Part shown: piece after piece, positions 1 to 10,409 of the stretch | How positions within the stretch are numbered: position 1 is the first letter of the stretch | Layout: every line of letters begins with the position of its first letter | Assembly (NCBI GenBank): GCA_033439795.1 | Contig: JAUTDP010000003.1 | Span: 744,001-808,000, forward strand | DNA: 64,000 bases | Reading direction: 5' to 3' | Source of the DNA: Sordaria brevicollis | Taxonomy: Eukaryota; Ascomycota; Sordariomycetes; Sordariales; Sordariaceae | Position numbers and translations under genes: made by a program | Notes under the pieces: generated by a model | Databases searched by the model: none | What the model saw: the letters and a program-made list of their open reading frames with translations, nothing else | What the model was told of the DNA's origin: nothing

Positions 1-13
1 GTGACTCCATCAT

Positions 14-881
14 CTACTTCTTCCGTCTTCTCAAGTTCGTATCCTCACCCACTGACTCCTTGCTCTCAATCGCAATCGGCTTGTCCTCTGCTGCCTCCTT
101 CTCCCCATCCGGACCAACCACCCACGTCTGCACCACCTCCTTGACTTCCTTGAAAGTCTTGTCTTTCTTCTTCGCCTGACCAAGGTGCCATACGTAACCC
201 GAGTACAACGCAACCTCAGCAATACCTGCAATGATACTGCCACCCATCGTAAGGAAGATTCTCGCCGGAGTACTCCACCACCTCGCCAAGATCCAAAGAG
301 TAGCCGCCACGCCCAGAATGGTGACCATAAAGTTGAAGATGAGCATCAGTTGGCGGTGCACCTCGTCGTAAGTCACGTCATCTTCGCCTATGTCTTCCTT
401 GCGGGTAGGTCTGTTGGCTTCGGCGAATGCTCGTGCCATGCCGGCGCTTGATGGGAATCGTTGGGAGAAGCTCTCCATGGGAGGGACGGGGTTGATCATG
501 CGTTCGTAAGCTCGTTCCTCCTCATCACGGCGAAGTTTGGCCATCAGTGCTTTGTATTCATCGGACTGTCGTGAAAGTTAGCCATGTCCAACACGCCGGT
601 ACCAAGTCACATGAGTGGTGATGTCAACTTACAGGCTCAGGCTTGGGTGGTGGCGGAGGCACATAGACTCTGGAACCTCTCAACAATATCTCCAAGCTGT
701 ACTCCTTGTGGTCTCCGGCTTTGAGCAAGTTCCACAAGTCCACGATTTGACCATGTGAGATGGGTGCCCCGATTTGGGCATCGTCGAGTGATGGGTCGCC
801 ATCTCGCTGTAGTTTACTTGGTGCATCTGGAATTCTTTGAAGAGCTTCCAAGATGGAGGACGTCACTGTGAGGAGGACCAT
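14..881 (-). CDS. VMA12: V-ATPase assembly factor, VMA12/VPH2 (TMEM199) family
   Basis: Two exons, 881..633 and 565..14, give 266 residues; both junctions are phase 0. The 67-bp intron has a GTAAGT donor, a CTAAC branch site and a CAG acceptor. The C-terminal half carries the family signature: a hydrophilic stretch ending in DDVTYDEVHRQL, two adjacent membrane segments (around residues 158-178 and 185-207) and a charged cytosolic tail ending in RRRKK. Family members are ER membrane proteins that help assemble the V0 sector of the vacuolar H+-ATPase and are not part of the final enzyme. The yeast protein is about 215 residues, so this one is somewhat longer. It is divergent from the COQ1 gene. 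The C-terminal KK-type tail would suit ER retrieval. The family call rests on remembered domain features. Confidence 0.85.
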
Positions 882-1715
882 GAGTCTGTATGATCTTGAT
901 TCAGGACGACCAAGGATTTGATGAAAATAGTGCTCAAATGAAATGCTCAGTCACAGACTTCCAACCTTGGATACGGATGTCGTTGGTATCGGTGATGACG
1001 GAAACTGTTCCTGATGCTGTCACTCGATGAGATTCAGTGGAGTCGTTCACTGAAAGACCCCAGGCTCCACGTTGACGGAGCTCGGATGGAGCTCAAATCG
1101 AGCTTACCCAGAACAGGAAACGATCTGCGTCACCAGCCTCAACTAACTCCAAACTTCCCCAGCTTCAGCCTCTTTCAGCCACAGTAGATGGGACAAATGC
1201 CGCAATGCCAAGCTTTTGGACCTGCAGAGAGGGGCATCTGCTGAGAAAGGTGATGATCCGAGCGCCAAATTTTTGGTGGATGGAACTTTTCGGGATCGGA
1301 GGAGAGCAGTCGCAGTTGGAGTGATCACAGCGTGAACGAGCTGCTGTGCTGCCCACTCCGGACGGAAGACCATCAGTCCCAAACACCGACCACCAAACAT
1401 CACACACACCCACTCGCCCGGATACTTGGAGATTTGGACTGAGCAGCCGAGTACTATAGTACCACCACACCACCACCATACACAAATCTACTGCTCAACC
1501 AGTGACCCGTCACACCCGATTGGACTAACAAGAGCTCTTTTTATTTACTTTCTTGCTCCAAGTCAACCGGTCCTCAACACCTCGACAGTCGCATCCCAGA
1601 CGCCAAAAACACCCCTACATGCAAGAGACGCTTGCCAGTCACCCTTAAACAATCAATTGGTCCTTCTCGACAAGAAGGACGTGCGTGGGAAGAGTAGTAG
1701 ATACACACGGGCAAC
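882..1715. promoter_or_regulatory. Divergent intergenic region VMA12-like / COQ1
   Basis: These 834 bases separate two genes transcribed away from each other, so both promoters and both 5' leaders must lie here. The right part (about 1440-1700) is rich in CA and CCA runs, as in a transcribed fungal leader. I see no clear TATA box and no convincing coding exon. Open frames here look like chance. Confidence 0.6.
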
Positions 1716-3098
1716 ATGCAGCTCCGGACGGGAGCGACTTCGGTGGTTCGGACCGGTCTTGGTCTTACACAGTCGAGATGTGCTGCTGCTGTACCATCAA
1801 GGATACGGCACTACCACTCGACCAAAAAGAACGACTCGGCATGGGGTGCTGCCGTCTCGGTCGCCGGCAACATTGTCAACAATGCCGTCAACAAGGTTAT
1901 CAAGGGCACCGACAACCTGCCCACCATTGACCCCCTCCGTCTTGTCGCCGGCGAGATGAAGTTCCTAACAGGCAACATCCGCAAGCTCCTCGGCTCCGGC
2001 CACCCCTCGCTCGACCGCGCCGCCAAGTACTACACACAGGCCGAGGGCAAGCATGTGCGCCCATTAATCGTCCTCCTCATGTCTCGCGCCACGGCTTTGT
2101 GCCCCAAGGCTCCTCAAAGGCAAGAATCGACCCGCCAGGCCTCGGCCGCCATTGACACCTCCATCTCGCCTCTCAACATCCTCTCCGACTTCAACCCCTC
2201 CGCCGACACGCCCGCCTCGACCCCTCAAGATACCGACATCCTTCCCTCCCAACGACGACTTGCCGAGATCACCGAGCTGATCCATACCGCCTCGCTCCTG
2301 CACGACGACGTGATCGACCACTCCGAGTCCCGCCGCGGCGCTCCCTCGGCCAACCTCGAGTTCGGAAACAAGATGGCCGTCCTGGCCGGCGACTTCCTCC
2401 TCGGCCGCGCCTCCGTCGCCCTCGCCCGCCTGCGCCACGCCGAGGTCGTCGAGCTGCTCGCCACCGTCATCGCCAACCTTGTCGAGGGCGAGTTCATGCA
2501 GCTCAAGAACACGGCCCGCGACGAAAAGAACCCCAAGTGGTCCGAGGAGACCTTGACCTACTACCTCCAAAAGACGTACCTCAAGACGGCTTCCCTGATC
2601 AGCAAGAGCTGTCGCGCGTCCGCGCTGCTGGGCGGCGCCGATGCCGCGACTGTTGATGCGGCGTATCTGTATGGCAAGAATCTGGGTCTGGCTTTCCAGC
2701 TGGTTGATGACATGCTGGATTACACGCGCAGCGAGAAGGAGCTGGGCAAGCCGGCTGGTGCTGATCTAGAGCTGGGGCTGGCTACTGCCCCTTTGCTGTT
2801 TGCGTGGAAGACGATGCCGGAGCTTGGGCCGTTGGTTGGCAGGAAGTTTGAGAGGGAGGGTGATGCTGCTAGGGTAAGTTTTCGGGTCTGCTGGTTTTGA
2901 TCACACGAAGAATTGCTGACATGAGTGATGAAACAGGCAAGAGAGTTGGTTCTCCAGAGCAACGGTATCGAGCAGACCCGGGCTCTCGCCCAGGATTACG
3001 CCGAAAAGGCCATCGAGGCCATCAGCGGGTTTCCCGACAGCGAGGCCAAGAACGGCCTAATAGAAATGGCTGTTAAGACGTTGAAGCGCAACAAGTAA
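1716..3098 (+). CDS. COQ1: Mitochondrial polyprenyl (hexaprenyl-type) diphosphate synthase, COQ1
   Basis: Exons 1716..2873 and 2937..3098 encode 439 residues; the 63-bp intron has a GTAAGT donor and an ACAG acceptor and is phase 0. The enzyme extends isopentenyl units to make the ubiquinone side chain in the mitochondrial matrix. Both trans-prenyltransferase aspartate motifs are intact: DDVID at residues 197-201 (in LLHDDVIDHSE) and DDMLD at 331-335. The N-terminus is rich in Arg, Ser and Ala with no acids (MQLRTGATSVVRTG, then RHYHS), a good mitochondrial presequence. A loop of about 50 residues rich in Ser, Pro and Thr (about 130-180) is inserted before the first motif, a region that is variable in fungal enzymes. 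Side-chain length cannot be read from sequence. The start is the first ATG of the frame, in context CAACATG. Confidence 0.95.
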
Positions 3099-4282
3099 GC
3101 GGCCAAAATAGAAAGAGAGAGAAAAAAAGACACCAAAAGAAGGAACGAATGAGCAGCTACTGTACCACCTCGTGAACGATACGCATCGGATCGGAAAATA
3201 GCATATATACATATACACCACCATGTATAAGCCTGGTTAGACCAGCGGCATAAAGGGGTCGAGATCGAGCAAGCTCAGGCTGTAGCCGCAAACTGTTTGG
3301 TTACAAGTGTACAACATATGGCTACCTCTACGGATGTACAACAAGGAAAAATGGGAAAAACGGGCAGACAAAACACACCGTCACCGCAGCTGGAGCAGAA
3401 GGCTCTTTTGCGGATGGGTGGACGGACGGACGGACGGACGAAACAATGTACATGTATCATTCATCAACATATGGTCTTCTTTTTTATAGGGCGCATTTGC
3501 GGGGAGCAATGGGAATTGTGGTTAGAGGCAAGAAACCTTCGATTCAGCTCAATACCATGGGAATTTTCAAGGCAGTCAGTCGGTTATAGCTCGATTTGAT
3601 GCAGTAAACTCGTGAAATACTCGGATACGGACAGCCTTCAGATCGGGTATAAAGCAATAGCTAGGATATAAAGCGAGTGCATTCGCGAGGGTATCTCTAG
3701 GTAAAACAGCCCCAGTTAAAAAAAGAAAGTCCCTACACCGGGCTTCGGACCTCCACTGCTGCATGGCATAGTCTCTGGCTGGACTAACCATAAAGGTATC
3801 CCTCCCTCCTCTTGGCATCACCCTCCTCATGTTCTTAACCTCCCATCGTTATAACATCTCGCTAACCATTTAAACCATTCTGCAGGTCAAATCCGTGTTG
3901 CAAACCAAACCTCGATTCCACTCCCACCTATACCTATGCATCCGCTACGGCCACCGCACGATTCCAAATTCTTATCGACAGTTAAAACTGCCCACTCCCC
4001 GCGTCCCACAACCTGTCTCTTGTCTTCTTCGATGGGTAAGGCAGAGGAAAACCATCGTCCCCCAGTTGTGCCCCCCAAGTGTCTGCCTGGATATACTATG
4101 TGTTAGTTCACCGTTGGTCCTTCCCGTCCACTTCAACTTGATGCCCGTGCAGGGTAAACGTACGAGAGAAACAAAATTGCCAACTCGACAACGGAATATG
4201 GGTGGTGGTGTTTTGAAGTAATGTCGGGAGACGTAATACGGTAAAGGGAGTATCCAGACTGGATTCAGGCCGTAGCAGGCGG
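3099..4282. other. Intergenic, 3' flank of COQ1
   Basis: No gene is supported. It holds the COQ1 3' UTR (A-rich just after the stop, TATATACATATACA near 3204), a short GGAC microsatellite at about 3419-3441 and scattered chance frames. Confidence 0.6.
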
Positions 4283-4421
4283 CTACTCCTCTTCTTCCTC
4301 ATCCTCGGCAATAACACCGGCGTCTTCGTCTTGGGCATCTTGGGCGTCTTCATTCTGAGAAGAAGGAGAACCGGGAGAAGCAGGAGGAGGACCTGGAGGA
4401 GGGGGTGATGGAGGAGTGCCA

Positions 4422-4871
4422 TTAGGGGGAAGGAGGTGGACTAGGAGGAGGTGTCATGTACGACAGGGCCGCAGCCAACAGCTCCAGTCCTCCGGGTTGC
4501 TGCTGACCCTGCTGCTGTTGACCCTGATGTTGCTGGCCCTGCTGTCCAAGCTGCTGTTGAGCCTGCTGCCCAAGCTGCTGTTGAGCCTGCTGCCCAAGCT
4601 GCTGCTGCCCTCCCTGCTGTTGACCTTGCTGTTGCTGCTGTTGTTGCTGGCCCTGCTGCTGCTGGGCCTGCTGGTGCTGAGCCTGCTGGTGCTGGCCCTG
4701 TTGTTGTTGCTGGCCCTGCTGCTGACCGCCACCATCACCATCACCGCCGGCAGTGGGGGCCATCATGGTGAGGGAAATGTCAATGGTGATTACGCCGGGG
4801 ATGGAGACGGTGATGGTAGCTGGGAGGCCCGAAAGCTGGATGGAGAAGTGGGGGTTGGGGTTGGCGGCCAT
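4422..4871 (-). CDS. Gln/Gly-rich low-complexity protein, probably frameshifted near its end
   Basis: The frame from ATG 4871 (context AACAAAATGG) encodes 149 residues. It starts with a compact segment (NPHFSIQLSG...ISLTMM, residues 5-36) followed by about 75 residues of Gln-Gly-Ala-rich repeats and a Pro-rich end, MTPPPSPPPSP. The stop at 4424..4422 follows directly on a run of five C (plus strand G, 4425-4429). With four C the frame would run on through Pro/Gly/Ser repeats into a very acidic tail to a stop at 4285..4283, which looks like the natural C-terminus. A 5' UTR intron is likely: donor GTAAGT at 5042, acceptor ACAG ending at 4885 or 4881. I recognise no family. It could be a prion-like or nuclear protein, but that is a guess. 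Confidence 0.6.
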   Translation of the reverse strand: MAANPNPHFSIQLSGLPATITVSIPGVITIDISLTMMAPTAGGDGDGGGQQQGQQQQQGQHQQAQHQQAQQQQGQQQQQQQQGQQQGGQQQLGQQAQQQLGQQAQQQLGQQGQQHQGQQQQGQQQPGGLELLAAALSYMTPPPSPPPSP

Positions 4872-5042
4872 TTTGTTCTTCTGTCTGTGGGTGCACACAT
4901 GGTTTGTTAGGTACATGTATGGTAGGTCTAGGGATATACAGATAGATGGAGCTTTGTCGATGGAGTTCTCGGTGCTGGTGGAGGGGCTGGAGGCTGGAAT
5001 GGATCTTGGGTACATGTAGCGTAACGCTGGAAGAAGACTTAC

Positions 5043-6507
5043 GATTTTTGGCAGCTTTTGGTGTGTTGAGGTTTGCTTCGAACGCGGGAAAGGCCCTCTT
5101 GGGACTGGAGGTATGGCGGGGTTTTTGGTCAGCGCGGCGTTGTCGACGATAGTTGTTGTTGTGATTATTGTGTTGATGTTGTTGATGTTATTATTGTTGA
5201 TGATGTTGTTTTGGAGGTATGTGGATTGCTTTCTGATTAGTCCACACTTTGTGGCAGATTTGTCGAGCTGGACCAGCAACTTTTTCATGTTGGGACGGTT
5301 TTGTCGAGGTCGAAACCTTGGTGCCTGGACCAAAACAACAACGAAGACGGGATGGAAGAAAGGGGAATTCTCCCAGAGGAGACAAACAGTTCCAGGCGGT
5401 GTTCTTCATGAGGAACCTTAGGTTCACCCACCCCTTTCCTTCAATACACTCGCCCTTTTCAAAACTTTCTAATTTTTCTTCAACCCCTTCAATCTAAATC
5501 CTCAAAAAGCTGAAGCCGTCTAATCAACAGACGAGGATAAGGAGTTTCGTCGCTTTTTTAGTAACATCCTGCGCAATTCAACTTATTATACGAGTACATT
5601 ACACGATTTGGACACTACAGTTACAAAATTCAGGAAATATCAACTCCATTTGTTTGGAAGGCTTACAAAAAGATGTTGAAGGGTGGGTATATTTAGGGAA
5701 AAGGATGGGTGAACCTAGGGTTTCTCTTCCCTTCTTCATCTGGGACTGGGAGTGTCGAGGTTCAAAGTTTGGACACGAAATTTTCACCCTCAAGTCGGAT
5801 GAAGATTTGAAAGGAAGTGCTATCAACATTCAATATGGGACGATCCAATCTGGCTAACACAAGGAACAGGACCGGTACAAGTGTTCGTTTGCATGCTGAT
5901 TTTGGTAGAGACGGCATCATATTTCGGTCTAATATCAAAGGCTCCGCGCCCAGCTTCCATCTACACAATCCAGTCCGTCTACGGTCCAAAGCTTTTGCAA
6001 GCACTCGCTCACAGTTCCAGACAACTACTTGCAGCAACATCCATTCCACCTCCTTTATGTTCCATCCCATCTTGATGTTGCAAACAGAGCCAAACCTCAT
6101 TTATACATGGCAGCATGCATTCAAGATGTGCCTGGATGCGTATGTAGTACTGATATTTTATTTCTGCAAAAAAGACATTTTCCCAAGGTTTTCCAAGGCT
6201 ATATTTAAAATTCAGTTTATTCCCGATCACTTCCCGTTCGTATAAAATAACCTTCCTCTCCCAAAATTCGAAACTTTCCCTTTTTCTTTTCTCCATCTCA
6301 AAAGTCACAGACAGAACTTGCTCTACACATAATCTGACTTTACTCTCACCTTTCTCTGACTCTCATTACTATACCGTCGAACAACAATATCGGTATCAAC
6401 CTCGTCAACGACGAAAAAATTCCCCTCACCAACGACCACAACAACAGTTACCTCTGTCGACCTTGTTCACAGGTAGAACGAAAATCCTGAGATAACTTCA
6501 GTGACTC
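5043..6507. other. Intergenic region with a leader exon at the left edge
   Basis: The left edge should contain the 5' leader exon of the Gln-rich gene on the minus strand. A (GTT/ATT)n-like stretch lies at about 5150-5210. The right end (6330-6507) is CA-rich and probably the leader of the gene at 6672. Nothing else is supported. Confidence 0.5.
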
Positions 6508-6671
6508 GTAAGTCCAAGACTTGTCCTCGTATCCCCTTGTTGTTTCTTTTCTTTCGTTGTTCCTTTTTCTTTTCTTCTTTTTCTTTTTTGTTCTTCCAGG
6601 AAGCATGATTCTAACCCTTTTTTTTTTCCAAATTCTAGAAAAAAACATCAAGATGTCTCTCTCAGCAAGAG

Positions 6672-7319
6672 ATGGCTACAATCTCCATCACCGACCATGG
6701 CGTGTTGGTAAAGATTGGTGGAACTACCACTATCGCACAGAAGGAGCTCGACGGCGACCAGAACACAGACGAGGATGAGCACATTGGGGATGTCGACAAT
6801 TGCACGGACATCGACTCCGAGGGCCCTGCTTCCCTCGACGAGATGTCTTCCCCCTTTGACAACATCACCATGAGGCACGATGAATTCGGGAAACAAGACC
6901 CCACCACCACCACCGCCGCCGCCGCCGCCGTAAACAGTCATCACGGCTTCCAAAACCGCTTGTGGGCCCCCGAACAGCGGTACGTCCTCTTCTTCTGGCG
7001 CAACAAGTACCGCGCCCGTAGTCGCTACGCCCACTTCATCCCCGGGGCTCAGGAGAACAACGCGGCCGCGGTGTACGCTTTTTTCCAGAGGTTGTGCTCG
7101 GAGGATGAAATTGAGGGTATCGATCAGCGGTTGCGGGCCATCAAGGAGGAGATAAATGAGAGGGGCAGCTGGCCCGGCTTGATGTGTCGTGGTGTGAGGG
7201 AGGTGTTTGTGGAGTGGGAGAAGGAGGAGGTGCAGGACGAGGATGAGGAGGATTGGGATGTGATGGAGGTTGAGGAGGAGGTGGTCGAGGATGAGGAGGT
7301 TTATGCTACCATGACCTGA
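6672..7319 (+). CDS. Hypothetical protein with acidic C-terminus
   Basis: A single exon of 215 residues. The N-terminus is acidic and Thr/Ala-rich, including a (Thr)4(Ala)5 run near residue 80. The middle (about 92-175) looks folded, with FQNRLWAPEQRYVLFFWRNK and CSEDEIEGIDQRL. It ends in a tail of Glu/Asp (EEEVVEDEEV). The block around WAPEQRYVLFFWRNK is reminiscent of small Myb-like or histone-tail-binding helices in fungal proteins, but I cannot name a family. Upstream there is a 5' UTR intron with donor GTAAGT at 6508 and two possible acceptors, at 6638 and 6665. The second removes an out-of-frame ATG at 6653 and makes 6672 the first ATG, so I prefer it. Confidence 0.6.
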   Translation: MATISITDHGVLVKIGGTTTIAQKELDGDQNTDEDEHIGDVDNCTDIDSEGPASLDEMSSPFDNITMRHDEFGKQDPTTTTAAAAAVNSHHGFQNRLWAPEQRYVLFFWRNKYRARSRYAHFIPGAQENNAAAVYAFFQRLCSEDEIEGIDQRLRAIKEEINERGSWPGLMCRGVREVFVEWEKEEVQDEDEEDWDVMEVEEEVVEDEEVYATMT

Positions 7320-8146
7320 AGAAGGAGGGGAGAGAAATTGTGGGCACAGGGGGGAGCATACCTTGACCACGCCTGTGTTTGGGGATGAAGGTGGAGGACT
7401 TGGCCGTGCTCGTGTCATGGTTCAACCTCGGAATACAGGAGAAATAGGTCCGGCGTTAACGGAGTCTGGGTTTTTGTCGGTTTGGCGTAGGACTCAGCAT
7501 CTCGGATCTGGAGGAAAAGGAGTTTGTGGTTGTGTTCGTTAGCGTGGGTTCATTTTCACTCTCAGCAGTGGTGCTTTGGCAATGATGATGGGAGTCAAAT
7601 GAGAGTGAGATAGACAAACAGACCTACTAGTCATCGGAAAGGCATGAGAGACTTGAAATTGCACAGCAGCATGCTACTTTCCGTCAGCCTTGATTCAACT
7701 CGTCGCGTGTGTGACTAGAGGTATGTTCTCTTCCATCATGCTAGTGTTACTGCTGGCATGGCCTGTTTAGGTACTACAATGGTAGCTTAATCATGTTTCC
7801 GTGCGCTCAAATGTTCAAAGAGTCGACGAAATTGATGAAGCAGTGAAACAGCAAGGAAGGTGAGGAGAAGATTGCCTACAGGGAGAAGAGAAACTCGGAC
7901 TGCGATTTGGTGATGGAGCAGAGAATATGAACTCGCTCAAGACGGATTTCTGGTCAAAATTTTCATGCAGGCAACACCTTCCCTCCTCTCTTCCACCTTC
8001 CACTTTCCCCATCACCATCGCCATTCTCCATGATTGCTCCTTCCCCATCAACCGTCCAATTCCCACCTCCACACCTTCCACCTCGCTCCTTCCCCATTCC
8101 CAATTACATTCCCGATACTGGCACAAGTGGCATTTTCCCTTGCTCA
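7320..8146. other. Intergenic
   Basis: I see only 3' flanking sequence of two converging genes. No structured feature is supported. Confidence 0.5.
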
Positions 8147-9244
8147 TCACTCCTCCCCCTCCCAAAACACCGCATCCCAACTCTGATCTCTCCCTCCCAC
8201 CGCCCCATCACCCCCATTAACACAAGGTAAACAAGCCATGCCCACGTCGCCCACCAAACACGGCTTGTTCAATTGTCGATACCGCAGAAAAGAACCCCAA
8301 CATGCTCGTCCCATGCGGAGAGATGGATCGGAGTATTGGTAGGGGTGGATGTGGAGGCACCAGTAGGTTCCGGGGCCTGTTGCTGGGGATGGGGTGTCGG
8401 GGGAGAGGGACGGTTTCCAGAGGCATTGGCCCTGGCAGCCTGTTGTCAGATTGGAGGAAAGGCAAGTTGGGTCTTCTAGCACCGCAGCCTCTTCTCTTGT
8501 CCATATCGCGTCTACCGCCTCGGTTGATTTTGGTGTGCGGACGCCTTGCTCGCCATTTGGCTTTATGTCACGGTCTCTCATTGCCCTAGTACCGTTGTGC
8601 TTTTCTCCTCGCTTTCTCTCTGTGTTATCCGCTTGTGCTTCATCGAGTTTTGATTCACTTGAAGTCGACTCAGCCAGACCACAATCACCACAACCAACCT
8701 CTCCCATACTCGCCGGCAGATATATCCCCGTTGGCCCAGCAGGGTGAACAATCCACGTATTCTCCGTCGTCACCACGAAGCTCGTCACCGTCGTTTCTTC
8801 CTGTTTCCGAATCCCTCCTGACCCGGTGCCCTGATCCAAGTACCGCCTCCTCTCAACCCAAGTAACGCTACTAACCACCTCTTCCAACACCGTACTTGAC
8901 CATGTTCCTTCCCCCTTTTCCATCCCCTTCTCCAAACCCGGCCCCATCCCCAACGAAGCAAAAGAAGGCCAAGGCTCATAAGTAGTAACAGTCATAGTCG
9001 TTATCAACTCCAGTATGTGCGGCGAAATATGCAAAACCGGTGAGGAAGTTGTCAAAGTCGTGGATGAGATTTTGGTTGAGATGTAAGTTGTTGGCGTTGG
9101 TGCATCACTCGGGATATTGGCCGCGGCGGTTGGGGCGGGGATGGCATTGACGCATATGATAAACAGGCACCCTGATAGTGCTATGAGATTTCCGATGTTG
9201 GAGGAACACCGCTGGCGGATATGGGGACGAGGTATTTGAGACAT
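8147..9244 (-). CDS. Predicted secreted protein, Thr/Ser-rich with a Cys-rich C-terminus
   Basis: A single exon of 365 residues. After a basic start there is a hydrophobic core (about residues 19-33, NLIALSGCLFIICVNA) followed by small residues, so a signal peptide or signal anchor is likely, with cleavage near VNA or PTA. The next 60 residues are Thr/Ser/Pro-rich (an O-glycosylation type) and then comes a polar middle. The last 90 residues hold eight cysteines in CLSS..GCQGQC..WC..AC..PC..ACLPC, consistent with four disulfides. There is no clear GPI signal at the C-terminus. No family recognised. It could act at the cell wall or outside the cell; that is inference from the layout only. Confidence 0.6.
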   Translation of the reverse strand: MSQIPRPHIRQRCSSNIGNLIALSGCLFIICVNAIPAPTAAANIPSDAPTPTTYISTKISSTTLTTSSPVLHISPHILELITTMTVTTYEPWPSFASLGMGPGLEKGMEKGEGTWSSTVLEEVVSSVTWVERRRYLDQGTGSGGIRKQEETTVTSFVVTTENTWIVHPAGPTGIYLPASMGEVGCGDCGLAESTSSESKLDEAQADNTERKRGEKHNGTRAMRDRDIKPNGEQGVRTPKSTEAVDAIWTREEAAVLEDPTCLSSNLTTGCQGQCLWKPSLSPDTPSPATGPGTYWCLHIHPYQYSDPSLRMGRACWGSFLRYRQLNKPCLVGDVGMACLPCVNGGDGAVGGRDQSWDAVFWEGEE

Positions 9245-10409
9245 GGCGAAATGTGGCTTTGTTGTTATGGCGGAGTGTCGCCGTTAAGTTGTCTGTCACG
9301 GATGAGAGAATGAAAGCCTTTCGAGATCTTGCACTTCGAGGAAAAGAACCAGCGTCAGTAACATGAAGCAAGAAGGCGGCTCAAGCCGACCGTTTAAAGC
9401 GTCGATACCCTGGAGAGTATCATTCCGCATTCCTGGAAATGGTCTGTTTGGTAGGCCAGTTGTGCTACACATCTGGTTGCATTTAGCCGGAGGTTAATCA
9501 ACGGTCTTATCATCATGTCACCGTGGAGATAACCACTGGAGGTGTGAACTTAATCAGGTTGAAGCGTTGCTGACAGCGGTTGGGACCAACTAGTGGCGAG
9601 AAATCACATTTGTGGACAGGCAGAGGAGACATGATTGTTGATCCAACGAGAGAAGACCATCATTTTATTTCATTTCATGTCACCATACTGTGACAGTGAC
9701 GTATCTCAAGTCAGCGAGTGTTTCCCGGGCATCTTCTGCCAATCCATGCCCCCATCCATGCCAAATTCCTCCCATAACACCTTCCCATGGTATATGCCAG
9801 CGAGCGTATGTAAACATCCAGAAAACGAAGAAAAGCGCCTGTGGCAACCCGCCACTTGAAACCATGGCCAAATGTTTTTGAAGTCAAATCCTAACGAGAG
9901 AACGCCATCACCTTTTCCATATGCGCTTGGACCCCATCCCCTGTCCCAATTGCCCCTGTACCTTCAACCAAAATCGAACTCCTGAACCGGCTTCCGTGGT
10001 CTCTCCTTTACCCCGCCGTCCCCTTGAATGCTTTTTGTGTTTAATGCTGGGCCATCTCCGTGTCTCCTGGGGAGGCTGTTCTGTTTCTTTGATGCTTGTA
10101 GTTTCCTGATCCAACCAAAGTGCGCCGTCGTCCTTGCCTACATGTTAGTAACTTCCTAGAACACCTTTCAATGCCATCTCCAAATTACCAAGTTGCCATG
10201 AAGAAAAGTCCAATAAAAGAAACCAAGAATGTCCCAGTCGCTCATGCTCAAGCGAATGACAACAGGAAATACATGATCCAGTAACCCAAGTTCCATAACA
10301 CCAACCTACATGATGACTGATGAAAAGTGAGAGAGAAAAGCAAAGGCAAAATGGAAAACATGACGAAACGGAAAGAAAGGAAGAAAAGAAATAGACCAAG
10401 CGATAGCAA
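9245..10409. other. Intergenic between two minus-strand genes
   Basis: Contains the promoter of the secreted-protein gene (right of 9244) and the 3' UTR of the transcription-factor gene (left of 10410). No other feature is supported. Confidence 0.5.
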
